From Callorhinus ursinus (Eukaryota; Chordata; Mammalia; Carnivora; Otariidae), in NCBI RefSeq assembly GCF_003265705.1, contig NW_020312935.1:2753335-2817334 (forward strand): a DNA stretch of 64,000 nt, read 5' to 3'. Below are positions 1-10,700 of the stretch, one piece after another; position 1 is the stretch's first letter, and each line of letters begins with the position of its first letter. The notes below the pieces were generated by a model that made no database searches, was not told the DNA's origin, and was given only the letters and a program-made list of their open reading frames with translations. A program made the translations under genes and the position numbers.

Positions 1-1436
1 AAAAAAGTGGATGGTATTTTGATGGGGATTGCATTGAATGTGTAGATTGCTCTAGGTAGCATTGACATCTTCACAATGTTGATTCTCCCAATCCATGAGC
101 ATGGAACGTTTTTCCATTTCTTTGTGTCTTCTTCAATTTCTTTCATGAGTATTTTATAGTTTTCTGAGTACAGATCCTTTGCCTCTTTGGTTAGATTTAT
201 TCCTAGGTATCTAATGGTTTTGGGTGCAATTGTAAATGGGATAGACTCCTTGATTTGTCTCTCTTCTGTCTTGTTGTTGGTGTATAGGAATGCCACTGAT
301 TTCTGTGCATTGATTTTATATCCTGCTACTTTACTGAATTCCTGTATGAGTTCTAGCAGTTTTGGGGTGGAGTCTTTTGGGTTTTCCACGTACAGTATCA
401 TATCATCTGCAAAGAGTGAGAGTTTGACTTCCTCTTTGCCGATTTGGATGCCTTTGATTTCTTTTTGTTGTCTGATTGCTGTGGCCAGGACTTCTAATAC
501 TATGTTGAATAGCAGTGGTGATAGTGGACATCCCTGCCGTGTTCCTGACCTTAGGGGAAAGGCTCTCAGCCTTTCCCCATTGAGAATGATACTCGCTGTA
601 GGTTTTTCATAGATGGCTTTTATGATATTGAGGTATGTACCCTCTATCCCTATACTCTGCAGAGTTTTGATCAAGAAAGGATGTTGTACTTTGTCAAATG
701 CTTTTTCTGCATCTATTGAGAGGATCATACGATTCTTGTTCTTTCTTTTGTTAATGTGTTGTATCACGTTGATTGATTTGCGGATGTTGAACCAGCCTTG
801 CAGCCCAGGAATAAATCCCACTTGGTCATGGTGAATAATCCTTTTAATGTACTGTTGGATCCTATTGGCTAGTATTTTGGTGAGAATTTTTGCATCCATG
901 TTCATCAAGGATATTGGTCTGTAATTCTCCTTTTTGATGGGGTCTTTGTCTGGTTTTGGGATCAAGGTAATGCTGGCCTCATAAAATGAGTTGGGAAGTT
1001 TCCCTTCCATTTCTATTTTTTGGAACAGTTTCAGGAGAATAGCTATTAATTCTTCTTGAAATGTCTGATAGAATTCCCCTGGGAAGCCATCTGGCCCCGG
1101 GCTTTTGTTTCTTGGGAGATTATTGATGACTGTTTCAATTTCCTTAGTGGTTATAGGTCTGTTCAGGTTTTCTATTTCTTCCTGGTTCAATTTTGGTAGT
1201 TGATACATCTCTAGGAATGCACCCATTTCTTCCAGGTTATCTAATTTGCTGGCATAGAGTTGCTCATAGTATGTTCTTATAATTGTTTGTATTCCTTTGG
1301 TGTTGGTTGTGATCTCTCCTCTTTCATTCATGGTTTTGTTGATTTGGGTCATTTTTCTTTTTGATAAGTCTCGCCAAGGGTTTATCAATCTTGTTAAATC
1401 TTTCAAAGAACGAGCTCCTAGTTTTGTTGATCTGTT
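1..1436 (-). pseudogene. L1 ORF2, reverse-transcriptase segment (open frame running off the window)
   Basis: Reading the minus strand in one frame (codons whose lowest coordinate is divisible by 3), I found no stop between 3 and 1436, about 478 codons. The first in-frame stop upstream is at 1437-1439. Motif A AFDK is at 690-701 and motif C FADD at 402-413 (catalytic aspartates), with an [12 protein letters not shown] motif near 525-545. In L1 biology this domain performs target-primed reverse transcription in the nucleus. The frame does not join the endonuclease half: about 1350-1440 holds a frameshift relative to copy 2, where a short segment after a KKK stretch is shorter. The thumb and Cys-rich C-terminus lie beyond the window, so completeness is unknown. 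Confidence 0.9.
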
Positions 1437-2496
1437 CTACTGTTCTTTTGGTTTCTATTTCATTGATTTTTGCTCTGATCTTTATTTCTCTTCTCCTGCT
1501 GGGTTTAGGCTTTATTTGCTGTTTTTTCTCTAGCTCCTTTAGGTGTAGGGTTAGCTTGTGTATTTGAGACCTTTCTTGTTTCTTGAGAAAGGCTTGTATT
1601 GCTATATACTTTCCTCTTAGGACTGCCTTTGCTGTATCCCAAAGATTTTGAACAGTTGTGTTTTCATTTTCATTGGTTTTCATGAATTTTTTTAATTCTT
1701 CTTTAATTTCCTGGTTGACCCATTCATTCTTTAGTAGGATGCTCTTTAGCCTCCATGTATTTGAGTTCTTTCCGACTTTCCTCTTGTGATTGAGTTCTAG
1801 TTTCAAAGTATTGTGGTCTGAAAATATGCAGGGAATTATCCTAATCTTTTGGTACCGGTTGAGACCTGATTTGTGACCTAGGATGTGATCTAGTCTGGAG
1901 AATGTTCCATGGGCACTAGAGAAGAATGTGTATTCCGTTGCTTTGGGATGGAATGTTCTGAATAGACCTGTGAAGTCCATTTGGTCCAGTGTGTCATTTA
2001 AAGTCTTTATTTCCTTGTTGGTCTTTTGCTTAGATGATCTGTTCATTTCAGTGAGGGGGGTGTGAAAGTCCCCCACTATTATTGTATTGTTGTCAATGTG
2101 TTTCTTTGCTTTTGTTATTAATTGCCTTATATAATTGGCTGCTCCTATGTTAGGGGCATAGATATTTACAATTGTTAGATCTTCTTGTTAGACCGTTTAA
2201 GTAGGATATAGTGTCCTTCCTCATCTCTTATTACAGTCTTTGTTTTAAAATCTAATTTGTGTGATATAAGGATTGCCACCCCAGCTTTCTTTTCGTGTCC
2301 ATTAGCATGGTAAATGGTTTTCCACCCCCTCCCTTTCAATGTGGGGGTGTCTTTGGGTCTGAAATGAATCTCTTGCAGACAGCATACCGATGGGTCTTGT
2401 TTTTTTTATCCAATCCGGTAGCCTGTGTCTTTTGATTGGGGCATTTAGCCCATTTACATTCAGGGTAACTATTGAAAGATATGAATTTAGTGCCAT
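1324..2496 (-). pseudogene. L1 ORF2, endonuclease segment, frameshifted
   Basis: ORF2 starts at the ATG at 2494-2496, giving MALNSYLSIVTLNVNGLNAP, the usual start of the L1 endonuclease (APE-like, nicks target DNA). The frame is lost after about 64 codons. A small deletion near 2185, compared with copy 2, shifts it again. A second open stretch (1324-2076) carries the EN core GDFHTPL, RLDHILG and [10 protein letters not shown] and then the EN-RT linker. In GDFHTPL the residue that is Asn in copy 2 (GDFNTPL) and in the L1 family is His; that Asn is part of the EN active site. The catalytic SDH motif is kept. Non-functional as an endonuclease by both frameshift and substitution. Confidence 0.9.
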
Positions 2497-2577
2497 TATA
2501 TTGCTTGTAAGGTGACTGTTACTATATATTGTCTGTGTTCCTTTCTGATCTATGCTGCTTTTAGGCTCTCTTTTTGC

Positions 2578-2932
2578 TTAGAGGACCCCTTTCAATATTT
2601 CTTGGAGGGCTGGTTTCGTGTTTGCAAATTCCTTTGGTTTTTGTTTATTCTGGAAGATTTTTATCTCTCCTTCTATTTTCAATGACAGCTTACCTGGATA
2701 TAGTATTCTTGGCTGCATATTTTTCTCGTTTAGTGCCCTGAAGATATCTTGCCAGTCCTTTCTGGCCTGCCAGGTCTCTGTGGATAGGTCTGTTGCCAAT
2801 CAAATGTTTCTACCATTGTAGGTTACCTATCTCTTCTCCCGAGCTGCTTTCAAGATTTTCTCTTTGTTTCTGAGACTCGTAAGTTTTACTCTTAGATGTC
2901 GGGGTGTTGACCTATTTTTTTCATCTTGTCAT
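2578..2932 (-). pseudogene. L1 ORF1 with large internal deletion
   Basis: ORF1 encodes the RNA-binding, nucleic-acid chaperone protein of the L1 particle. Only the start codon region (ATG at 2930-2932) and the C-terminal domain remain. The C-terminal part is open and reads TDLSTETWQARKDWQDIF, then KPALQEILKGVL to the stop at 2578. The matching region in copy 2 is 27712-28606, about 895 bp against 355 bp here. The missing 540 bp would hold the coiled coil and RRM. The junction lies in a T-run near 2913-2921. Confidence 0.9.
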
Positions 2933-3134
2933 TTTGTCCACAGGAGAATAGATAAATGAGAGAACAAAATGCTAACAGATTAACAACGTTCCCAGAAAAT
3001 ATACTCTAAAGAAATTAGAAAAGACCTGAAACCAGTGGAAAAGAAAGGGAAAGAAAGAAAAAAGAAAGAGAGAGAAAAAAAAGAAAAAGATAAAAACAAA
3101 AACAGAACAAAACAAAAAAACCCAATATGATCAA

Positions 3135-3650
3135 ATATGATCAGGCTGGTCCATAGATCAGTGCCACACACTAGATTTTGGGTATATTTTGGTCTGTTAG
3201 AAAAAAGTGCCTCCTAAAACTTTAAAGAAAGAAAGACTTATATATGTACAAAATAAGGGTTGATACGATGAAGGGATGGAATGTTACTGTAAAAATCAAA
3301 ATTATAAAAAATTTTAAAAAAGGAATTGATCAGAAGGTTTTTGAAAAAATAAAGAATAGGATTAAAAAAAAGGAAAGAAAGAAAAAAAAGGGGAGAGAAT
3401 GTGATCAGGCAGTAGACTGGAAAAAAGCCATACACTAGAGATTTAGGGTATATTTTGATCTGTTAGAAGAAACTGTATCTCAAAATTTTAAAGAGAACAA
3501 CATATATATATGCCAAAAATAAAGGTAATTACTATGAAGGGATAGAATATGACTCTAAAAATGAAAAATAAAAAAAATTTAAAAAAAAGGAATTGATAAG
3601 ATGTTGGTTGGAAAAGCGAAAAAGAAAAATTAAAAAAAAACAGTTAAAAA
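3135..3650 (-). repeat. Two-unit tandem repeat in L1 5'UTR (copy 1)
   Basis: Two units of about 250-265 bp start at about 3135 and 3401. On the plus strand each begins with TGATCAGGC, then CACTAGA, then GGGTATATTTTG, TCTGTTAGAA, an ATGAAGGGAT block and a long A-rich run with AAGGAATTGAT. The units are diverged but collinear. The same two units occur at 28797-29043 and 29043-29300 in copy 2, so the duplication predates both insertions. Confidence 0.75.
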
Positions 3651-3932
3651 ATTAACTTTGAATGACTAATGAATCATAGTAAAAAAAAGACATGAATTCT
3701 ATGTGCAGTATTCCCCTAGCGCTGGAGTTCTCCTATTGTCATTGATCGGTAAACTTGCTTTGGCTGGCTGTTCGTGCTGATCTTCTGGGGGAGGGGCTTG
3801 TTGCCGTGGTTCCCAAATGTCTTTGCCGGAGGCGGAATTGCCCCGCCCTTGCCGGGTCCAGGCTAAGTCATCGGCTGGGGTTTGTTCTCGGGAGCTTTTG
3901 TTCTCTGCAAGCTTTCCGTACAGCGTTGGAGA

Positions 3933-4373
3933 ATGAGAGTGAAAATGGTGGCCTCCCAGTCTCTGCCCCGGAGGAGCCAAGAAGTTGGGGCCCTGCTCCT
4001 CAGTGCGCCCCCAGGGAAAGGCAGTCAGTCACTCCCATCTCCCCGGTCTCCGGCCGCACTTAAGCTCACCCGGCCTGTGATCGAGCATTTCTATCTCTGG
4101 CACCCGACCCCGTGTGGGGTCTCCAAACCCAGCAGATCCCTGCGGTGCGCTCCCGCGCCGCTCCTCCCAGGGGAGGGAGGGGAGTCTCTCCAGATCTGCC
4201 GCTTGTTGGGTCTCTGCTGGAGGAGCAGTGGCCTGACTGTCACCGATCACAATTTATGGCAACCCCGACCTGAGAGCTTGCTCCTCAGCTCCGTCTCTGC
4301 AGCCAGCTTCCCTGCTCTGATACCTGGGAGCTCTGCCGCACTCAGGCACCCCTGGTCTTTCTGTATGCCCTAG
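3933..4373 (+). other. Antisense open reading frame in L1 5'UTR (ORF0-like position), copy 1
   Basis: An ATG-started frame of 146 codons runs antisense to the L1, toward its 5' end and the right flank. The N-terminus reads MRVKMVASQS; the second ATG (3945) has A at -3 and G at +4. The counterpart in copy 2 starts at the same second ATG (MVASQSPPRRSQE) and is also open. Primate L1 is known to have an antisense ORF0 in its 5'UTR. Here only position and openness are shared. The frame lies in GC-rich DNA where stops are rare, so chance is a serious alternative. Confidence 0.35.
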
Positions 4374-4720
4374 GGTCCTGAGACCACACTGTCCCGCGAG
4401 GGTTCCACCCCCCGCTTAGCCACTGAAGTGACGTCCCTCTGTGGAGCCGACTTCTCAAAGTTCCGATTTTGTGCTCCGTGGCTCTATCACTTGCCAGAAG
4501 CGGCTGACGGAGGCCCTCTCCCCTGCCGTCTTTCCTCCCAAATATTGCTTCGTATTCACTTCTCCACACGTCGTACCGTACAGAAAGTGGTCGCTTTTCT
4601 GTTCAGAGTTTTTGCTGTTCTTTTCTTCGATCTCCTTTTGGGTTCATAGGTGTTCAGAATGGTTTGATCCCTATCCAGCTGAATTCCTGAGACCAGATGA
4701 AATCTGGGTCTCCTACTCCT

Positions 4721-4731
4721 CCGCCATCTTG
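4721..4731 (-). promoter_or_regulatory. YY1-type site at the L1 5' end, copy 1
   Basis: The minus strand reads CAAGATGGCGG 16-26 bases inside the L1 5' end. In human L1 a YY1 site of this form near the 5' end positions transcription start. Copy 2 has the same site at 30379-30389 with the CpG mutated to TpG but the CCAT core kept. Confidence 0.7.
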
Positions 4732-4747
4732 CTCCACCTCTTCCTCA

Positions 4748-5789
4748 GTTTTTATCGCTATTGGTATTTTGATAAGGGTATGGTTTCTAAGAAATTGCTG
4801 TTTACTGTATTGTATGCAGCTATTTTTAGAAAAGCAGAAAATAAAAAGATACTTCCAGAATGTGGAAAGAATTAGGTAATATTATTTCAAAAATAATTTC
4901 TGGACTTCTACAACTGTGTAAATGTACGGAATGTGATTGGCATGAAAATGTATTACTTAGATTTCCTCCTGCAGGGAACATAATTCCTTGCTGCTGGGAA
5001 CATAATTCCCTGGTGATGGCCCCACCTGCTCCCTTTTAGACCCACTCCCAAGTTCGTGCCAAGGTCGTGATTCCCAAGTGATCCTTCCACACAGTGACTG
5101 CATATGGTGGACAGTGTACGGCAGGTCTTTTCCAATGAGATGCAGGACTCCTTTATTGGGATACTTTGGCTGAAGGACTTCCCATTGGCTGGGCCAAAAC
5201 TTTTGCAGAACTGTGCTGCAGTCTGATGCTCTTTCCTCCCAGACTTCCTTCCTTCCTTTTTCCCATCACAATGTGAAGGAAATCTTACCTTCCTTTGCTT
5301 CCTTCTCATCACCTATTATAAGCAAATCCCAAAATAAACCTTTTGCTTGTCTAATCTTATTTGTTATATGCTTGTTAGAAGACCCAAACCAGTGCAGAAA
5401 CACAGACCTACACTACTGACAGAAAATGGACCAAAATGATGACTTAAAGAAAAAAAATGTTCTTACAGAAAGATTCCTAATACTATATGTAGATATTCTA
5501 TCCTTTTTAGGAGCTAGGGCTTAATTCTCTTCCCTTTCAATGTGGGATGGGCTTAATGACTTGTTTCCAATGAATAGAGCAGGATCTGCCAGGAACCCCC
5601 TTTCAAAAAACTGTCTCCCACTCCACACAGACACAGGAACCATTTTACACATTTTTCATAATGTCCCCCCACCCCAGATGAAATTTTAATACTATAAGTA
5701 TACTGTACATCTGTTTATATACATTTATATATCCATATTTTATGCATAATAAGAGTTAATTTTTTTTTTGTCCCCAGGAATGAATTTTT
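4748..5789. other. Non-coding flank with possible old repeat
   Basis: No gene seen. About 4950-5420 has an AATAAA at 5332 followed by a segment ending near GACCCAAACCAG, which looks like the 3' end of an old interspersed repeat, but I could not name the family. The remainder is AT-rich unique sequence. Confidence 0.4.
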
Positions 5790-6425
5790 ACTACCCTGAG
5801 GGTGTTATAATAACCCCACCAAGAATGCACAGAACAGAGTACGGAAAGGGAAAATTTCTAACTTGCCATGGAGAAATCTGGCAGATACCACCTTAACCAA
5901 GTGATCAAAGGTAACATCACCAGTGATAAATCCTGCTAATGCCATATACACCCAGTATGATACAGTGGGAAGGGTATTTTGCCCTTGTAGGGGTCTTCCC
6001 CAGAAAACATAACCCCTGTCTTATCACAAGAAAACATCCAACAAACCCAAATTGAGGGACATTCTATTAAATATCTAACCAGCATGCTTCAAAAGTGTCA
6101 ATGGAATAAAAAACAAGGGAAAACTGAGAAACTATCCCAGATCATTCAAGGCTAAGGAAACATGACTACTAAATACAATGTGGTATCCTAGATTCATGTA
6201 CAGAAAAAGATCGCCAAGAGAGAAATGGGTGGAATGTGAATGAAGTTTAATAGTATTGTATCAGTGTTAATTTCTTAGTTTTGGGAAATGTACCATGTTT
6301 TTTTAAGATAATATTAGGGAAAGCTGGAGGAAGGGTAAAAGGGAACTGACTCTGCTATCTTTGTAACTTCTCTGTAAATCTAAAATTATTACAGAATTAA
6401 AAGTTAAAAAGAGTATTCTAAAAAT
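5790..6425 (+). mobile_element. Ancient L1 3'UTR/3' end fragment
   Basis: Diverged match to the old mammalian L1M-type 3'UTR. It shows a GTGATCAAAGGTAACATCACC block, TTGAGGGACATTCTA, AAGGCTAAGGAAACATGACTACTAAAT, ACAATGTGGTATCCT, and ends in CTGTAAATCTAAAATTATT with an A-rich tail. Recognised from memory of the repeat; the subfamily is not assigned. No coding potential. Confidence 0.8.
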
Positions 6426-6922
6426 AAAGACCATCTATATTCATTACATGAAAATAATGGTGCAAGTATTAAAAGAGAAGTAAATATATATAGATTGCTA
6501 GAATTATAAATATTAAGCTAATCTGAAAATGTGAGTTTTGTAGATGTATTAGTAAATGAAAATATATAGTGGATGTAGTATTTCTCAGATTAATGAAGCT
6601 GTGATGCAGTGTTTCCTGACATCTGTGTACAATTAATTCAAATTGTCCTGGATAAAAGCGGAGTCACAGTATTCAAAACTGGCTGGAGAACCATAAAAAA
6701 TATTGATAAACCGTAAATGGAAATGTATCAAGTTGGGGAATATACCTAGGTGCAGCAAGAATCAGTGTTATGTCCTGTCTTATATAGCTGCTGCATTAAT
6801 GATGTAGAAAAGGGAGTAAAAAGCATGTTAATGAAATTCACAGATTATATTAAATTGCAAATAGCAGTAAGGGGAGCAAGGCAATATAAAGGTACCCAGA
6901 GAATTTAGAAGTATAGAATGGA
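6426..6922. other. AT-rich unique sequence
   Basis: Nothing recognisable: no exon, RNA gene or repeat. It separates the ancient L1 tail from the first SINE. Confidence 0.5.
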
Positions 6923-7130
6923 GGGCTGGGTGGCTCAGTCGGTTAAGCATCTGCCTTTGGCTCAGGTCACGATCCCAGGGTCCTGGGATCCAGCCCCACA
7001 TCAAGCTCCCTGCTCTGTGGGGAGTCTGCTTCTCCCTCTCCCTCGGCCGCTTGCTTGCTTGCTTGCTTGCTTGCTCACCCACTCTTTCTCGCTCTTGCTC
7101 TCTCAAATAAATAAATATTTTTTTAAAAAA
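6923..7130 (+). mobile_element. Can-SINE 1
   Basis: tRNA-related SINE, mobilised by L1. Head GGGCTGGGTGGCTCAGTCGG (pol III A-box region), then GATCCCAGGGTCCTGGGATC (B-box region), then a CT-rich middle and an AAATAAATAAATA tail. The middle contains a (CTTG)n run at about 7050-7074. A degenerate target-site duplication (about 6912-6922 and 7131-7140) is possible. Confidence 0.95.
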
Positions 7131-7518
7131 GAAATATGGAGTAGAGACAACAAAATGAGATTCTGCCCCTACTACTGCATTAGGAAAAAAACAATAAAAC
7201 AGAATAGGTATTCAGAGGGAGTGCGATCTGAAAGTCATCAAATGGTCAAAAAGACCTGAGGGTGAAAATGAATAACAAAGTAGATATGAATTTATGATAT
7301 AGTGATTTTGAAGATTATGGCTACATATACTATATACCACAAAGAGAGAATAGCATGGTCTGTTCTTCAGACCTCTAGTAAAATGACATCTGGAAGACAG
7401 AATTTGTTTTGTGTCAGGTTGGTACCTAACCACCATCAACTAAATAGAAGTAGTAATAAAAATGATTAAGCTTTAGAACACTGCTGACAAGTATATTTAT
7501 CTTCAGTAAATTATATTG

Positions 7519-7693
7519 TTTTTTTATTTTATTATGTTATGTTAATCACCATATATTACATCATTAGTTTTTGATGTAGTGTTCCATGATTCATTGTTTG
7601 CATATAACACCCAGTGCTTCATTCAGTACGTGTCCTCTTTAATACCCATCACCAGGCTAACCCATCCCCCACCCTCCTCCCCTCTAGAACCCC
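7519..7693 (-). mobile_element. Short 5'-truncated L1 3' tail
   Basis: About 175 bp of the distal L1 3'UTR module (TGATGTAGTGTTCCATGATTC, then ACCCATCACCAGGCTAACCC), with a poly-T on the left marking the minus-strand tail. A 7 bp TATATTG occurs at 7512-7518 and 7694-7700 and may be the target-site duplication. Confidence 0.9.
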
Positions 7694-7700
7694 TATATTG

Positions 7701-10700
7701 AGCTTTTTTACCAGTTTACATTCATAACTGCTGATTCTAGTTCATATCCCACATAGGTGACCCTTCGTCAAACATACAACTTACACTAAGCCTCAGAACA
7801 CCTTTCCTAACTCGTTTTAACCTTCTCCTTTGTCTCCCAGATTAAATTTACAAATTTTTTGTAATTTCTTATTTTCATTAATATTAATATAGATTCTTTT
7901 GATTACTTACTAAAGCTGAATGAAGCTTATGTCACATCTATATCCCAATGATGTAAACTTTGTTTGCGAATACATGTGTATGCTCCTACCAGCATCTATA
8001 GATCAAAGAGCATAAACTAGAGTAACACCTGAGGAGCGTGTTGCTCTTGAGACCTAACTGAATAACAACCATAAGAAAAAAAAACCCCACACAGATCAGA
8101 ATTCTAATAGCAGTGCAATATTCCAGTGATCACAGCATATATCAGGAAATCCCAAGACATTATCACCTATTGGCAAGGAGTCATTCAGAATAATATATGA
8201 AGAAATCTTTTTTCTGGATGACTACATATACTTATTAAGTATTACATAATAGATGCTTTTGAAAAAATTTTCTCAATACAAAAAAGTCTTTGAATTTTTA
8301 TCTTTATAATTTAAGAATATGCCTTTCTTTAACTTCTGCATGGAAAACATGTATAGTCCTGAGACATACATAATATTTAGGCTCAGTAGATTACAAGCAA
8401 AATATTTATGAGAATCAGTGAGTTAGAAGAAATATTTGAGATCTTGTCTCAACCTCCTCCTCTTATGCATAAGGTCACGGAGGGCACAGAGATAAAGGAA
8501 GGAGCAACCCCCATAGTTGGGGAAAGGGTACTGAATAATAAATTGATGTTATCTTTTTAAGAAACAGGAGAATCCTACCCTGGATGGGAGACTGGACCAA
8601 ATGAATTCTAAGGTCCCTCTCCATGCTTTGAAGATATTTTGTGTTAATTATTTGGCTGCTTGAATGCCTATAGAGTACAAACGTGATATGGTTGTCTCAA
8701 AATCTTTATAAAACTAAACAATATCATCTATCCCCATATTTTTAACAAGCCGCCCCACTGTAGAGGTAAAGCTCTTCAATATAAAATAGAGCAAATACCA
8801 TATATATACAAGAATGTACAAAGCGCAACAAGAACTGCTCCCTCAGTTCAGGCTGTAGTTGCCTAGGTGTTATACATGGTTATTGAATTATTTATTACTG
8901 AACAACCTGGACTTAACTCTCATAAAATACAGAACCTAAACATCAGAAGTGTAGGGAGGTTAAAAGGCTAGATGTAAGCACATTTATCATTAATTCTTTG
9001 AAAAACTGTGTGACAATAAATAAAAGGGAAATGATGCTTCTATACCTGAAATAGTTCATACTCTTCAGTATTTTCTTAGACATTTTTATAATAAACTCTA
9101 AACAAAAAATTGCCTTATTTATGTTCTTCAAGGTAACCCTGTCATAATTTGATCCTAACCCATCTGTTAGAGGCTTAAGTGTCATTTCTACAGTCATTTC
9201 AACAATAGTAAAACTGATCATGTCCACTGACTTAACTCAAAGAACAATCTAATTTATTATTGATATTAAATATCTAATTTCACTCATCTAGAACTTAATA
9301 TTTTTAGAAAGCCGCATATTCCTCAATATCCTTGTCATCCTAGGTGCTAATTGTTACCATTTTGATTTTTATTTAGGTCTTAACATCTGCATCTCCCTTA
9401 GAAGCTGAGACTAGATCCTTGACCATGAGTTCTTTGCTGCCTAGGGTATCTTTTTATATTTTAATCTTTTGCAATGGTAGAGCCAGCATATTGGGAACCA
9501 TTTTGAATATCTGTAGCTGAGAAGGGCTCCAAAACATTTGCCAAATAATGTTCCATAAAAATGATAGACATGAATTCTGGCCCTTACCAACTTTCTGTAT
9601 TTTCATCAAATGATTATTATAATAGATCACAAAACAGAAAAATAACCAGAGTAACAACAACAAAAACGTATTTGTTATAATCAAACACAAATTTGATAAA
9701 TGGTAATGAGATTAAATTGTTTGGGGTTTTGTTTGCAGTAACAAGATTTTATTCATTTCATTTCATTTTGCAAACTTGCAGATTTCTCTGGACTTTCCTT
9801 TAATGTTTGTATCATGATGGGTGATAGATTTCTCATATTGGCTCTACCACCTGGAAACATCTCTGAATCAAAGTGCCAAGTAGACTTCCCAATTCTTGAA
9901 AGTTCATCCTAGATCTGTTGACTTAGCCTATGACTTCTGACTCTCCCATAATAAACCAGTCAAAATCCACTCTTTAAGATAGCCCCAGATTTCTCTGTTT
10001 CATTCATTCTGAAGCTAGTTATCATGGTCTGTTCTCATCATTCTTCTTGCTTTGCCCCAGCTGTCATCACCTGTGATATATTTGTCTATATAGACATGAA
10101 TTGAAGTAACCTCATGTAACTCTGGCACCTTTAAATAAACTCTGTATTGCTAAATATTTCATACTTGTAAACTATAGTCTATAGGTTTTGGTGAAATGTA
10201 GCATATGTTTATTTCTAACATGCTTGCTATTGACAAGATATAATAGGAGTTCTGGTTCTTTATAATTGCACAAAAAGGAGAAATATTCTTTTTTTGCTAC
10301 TACAGTTATTCTGAAGATGCTCAGAAAAGTTGTAAAACTTGAGTCCTCACCACAGTTAGTGATGAAAAGAATACATGTGCGTGCACACACACACACTTAT
10401 ATGTACGTATATAATTTATAAGGTTTAGGGGAAAAAGAGCTGGTATGACTTATCTCAGGAAATTTGCTGCTAGACCTGGATTTTTTGGATTCCAGTGTTG
10501 ATTTTTAATGTCGATTTTGGTAGAATATGTTATTTTGTTACATTCTGGGTATAATGAATGCAACCGTAGTAAGAATAAAAGTTCTTTATGATGTAATTAC
10601 AAGAAGCATAAGACTTACTATATTCTGTTAATCCTACAGCTCAACCAGCATGGTATTCAGCTTCCAAAAGTAATGCCAAAGCCAGTTTTGTGGGGAAGAG

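Larger units (their letters stand above)
1..4747 (-). mobile_element. L1: LINE-1 copy 1: 5' two thirds, 3' end outside window
   Basis: Autonomous non-LTR retrotransposon read on the minus strand. From right to left it shows a 5'UTR with a CAAGATGGCGG start (4721-4731), a shortened ORF1, and ORF2 with endonuclease and then reverse transcriptase. ORF2 is cut by the left edge of the window, so the 3'UTR and the left target-site duplication cannot be seen. The order and sequence match the full-length copy at 23355-30397 throughout, except for about 540 bp missing in ORF1. CpG dinucleotides are better preserved than in that copy, which suggests a younger insertion. It cannot be autonomous: ORF1 is deleted and ORF2 is frameshifted in its endonuclease half. 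Confidence 0.95.
2933..4747 (-). promoter_or_regulatory. L1 5'UTR / internal promoter region, copy 1
   Basis: About 1.8 kb upstream of ORF1 on the L1 sense strand. Two compositional halves are visible: an A/G-rich ORF1-proximal part (about 2990-3690) containing a tandem repeat, and a GC-rich, CpG-rich distal part (about 3740-4650) with many intact CpGs. L1 5'UTRs carry an internal RNA polymerase II promoter and are normally silenced by CpG methylation. The same two-part organisation is present in copy 2 (28607-30397). Confidence 0.85.

Noticed and set aside
1297..1567. Plus-strand hydrophobic open frames opposite L1 ORF2
   Set aside because: Antisense shadows of ORF2; the Leu/Ile/Phe-rich look comes from A-rich coding DNA read in reverse.
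3240..3440. Lys-rich and Phe-rich frames on both strands
   Set aside because: A-rich tandem repeat of the L1 5'UTR; low complexity.
4441..4875. 144-codon plus-strand open frame
   Set aside because: Crosses the L1 5' end into unrelated flank; no start in good context shared with copy 2 and no motif.
4953..5312. 119-codon minus-strand frame
   Set aside because: Lies in an old-repeat-like segment; no recognisable domain and no support as an exon.
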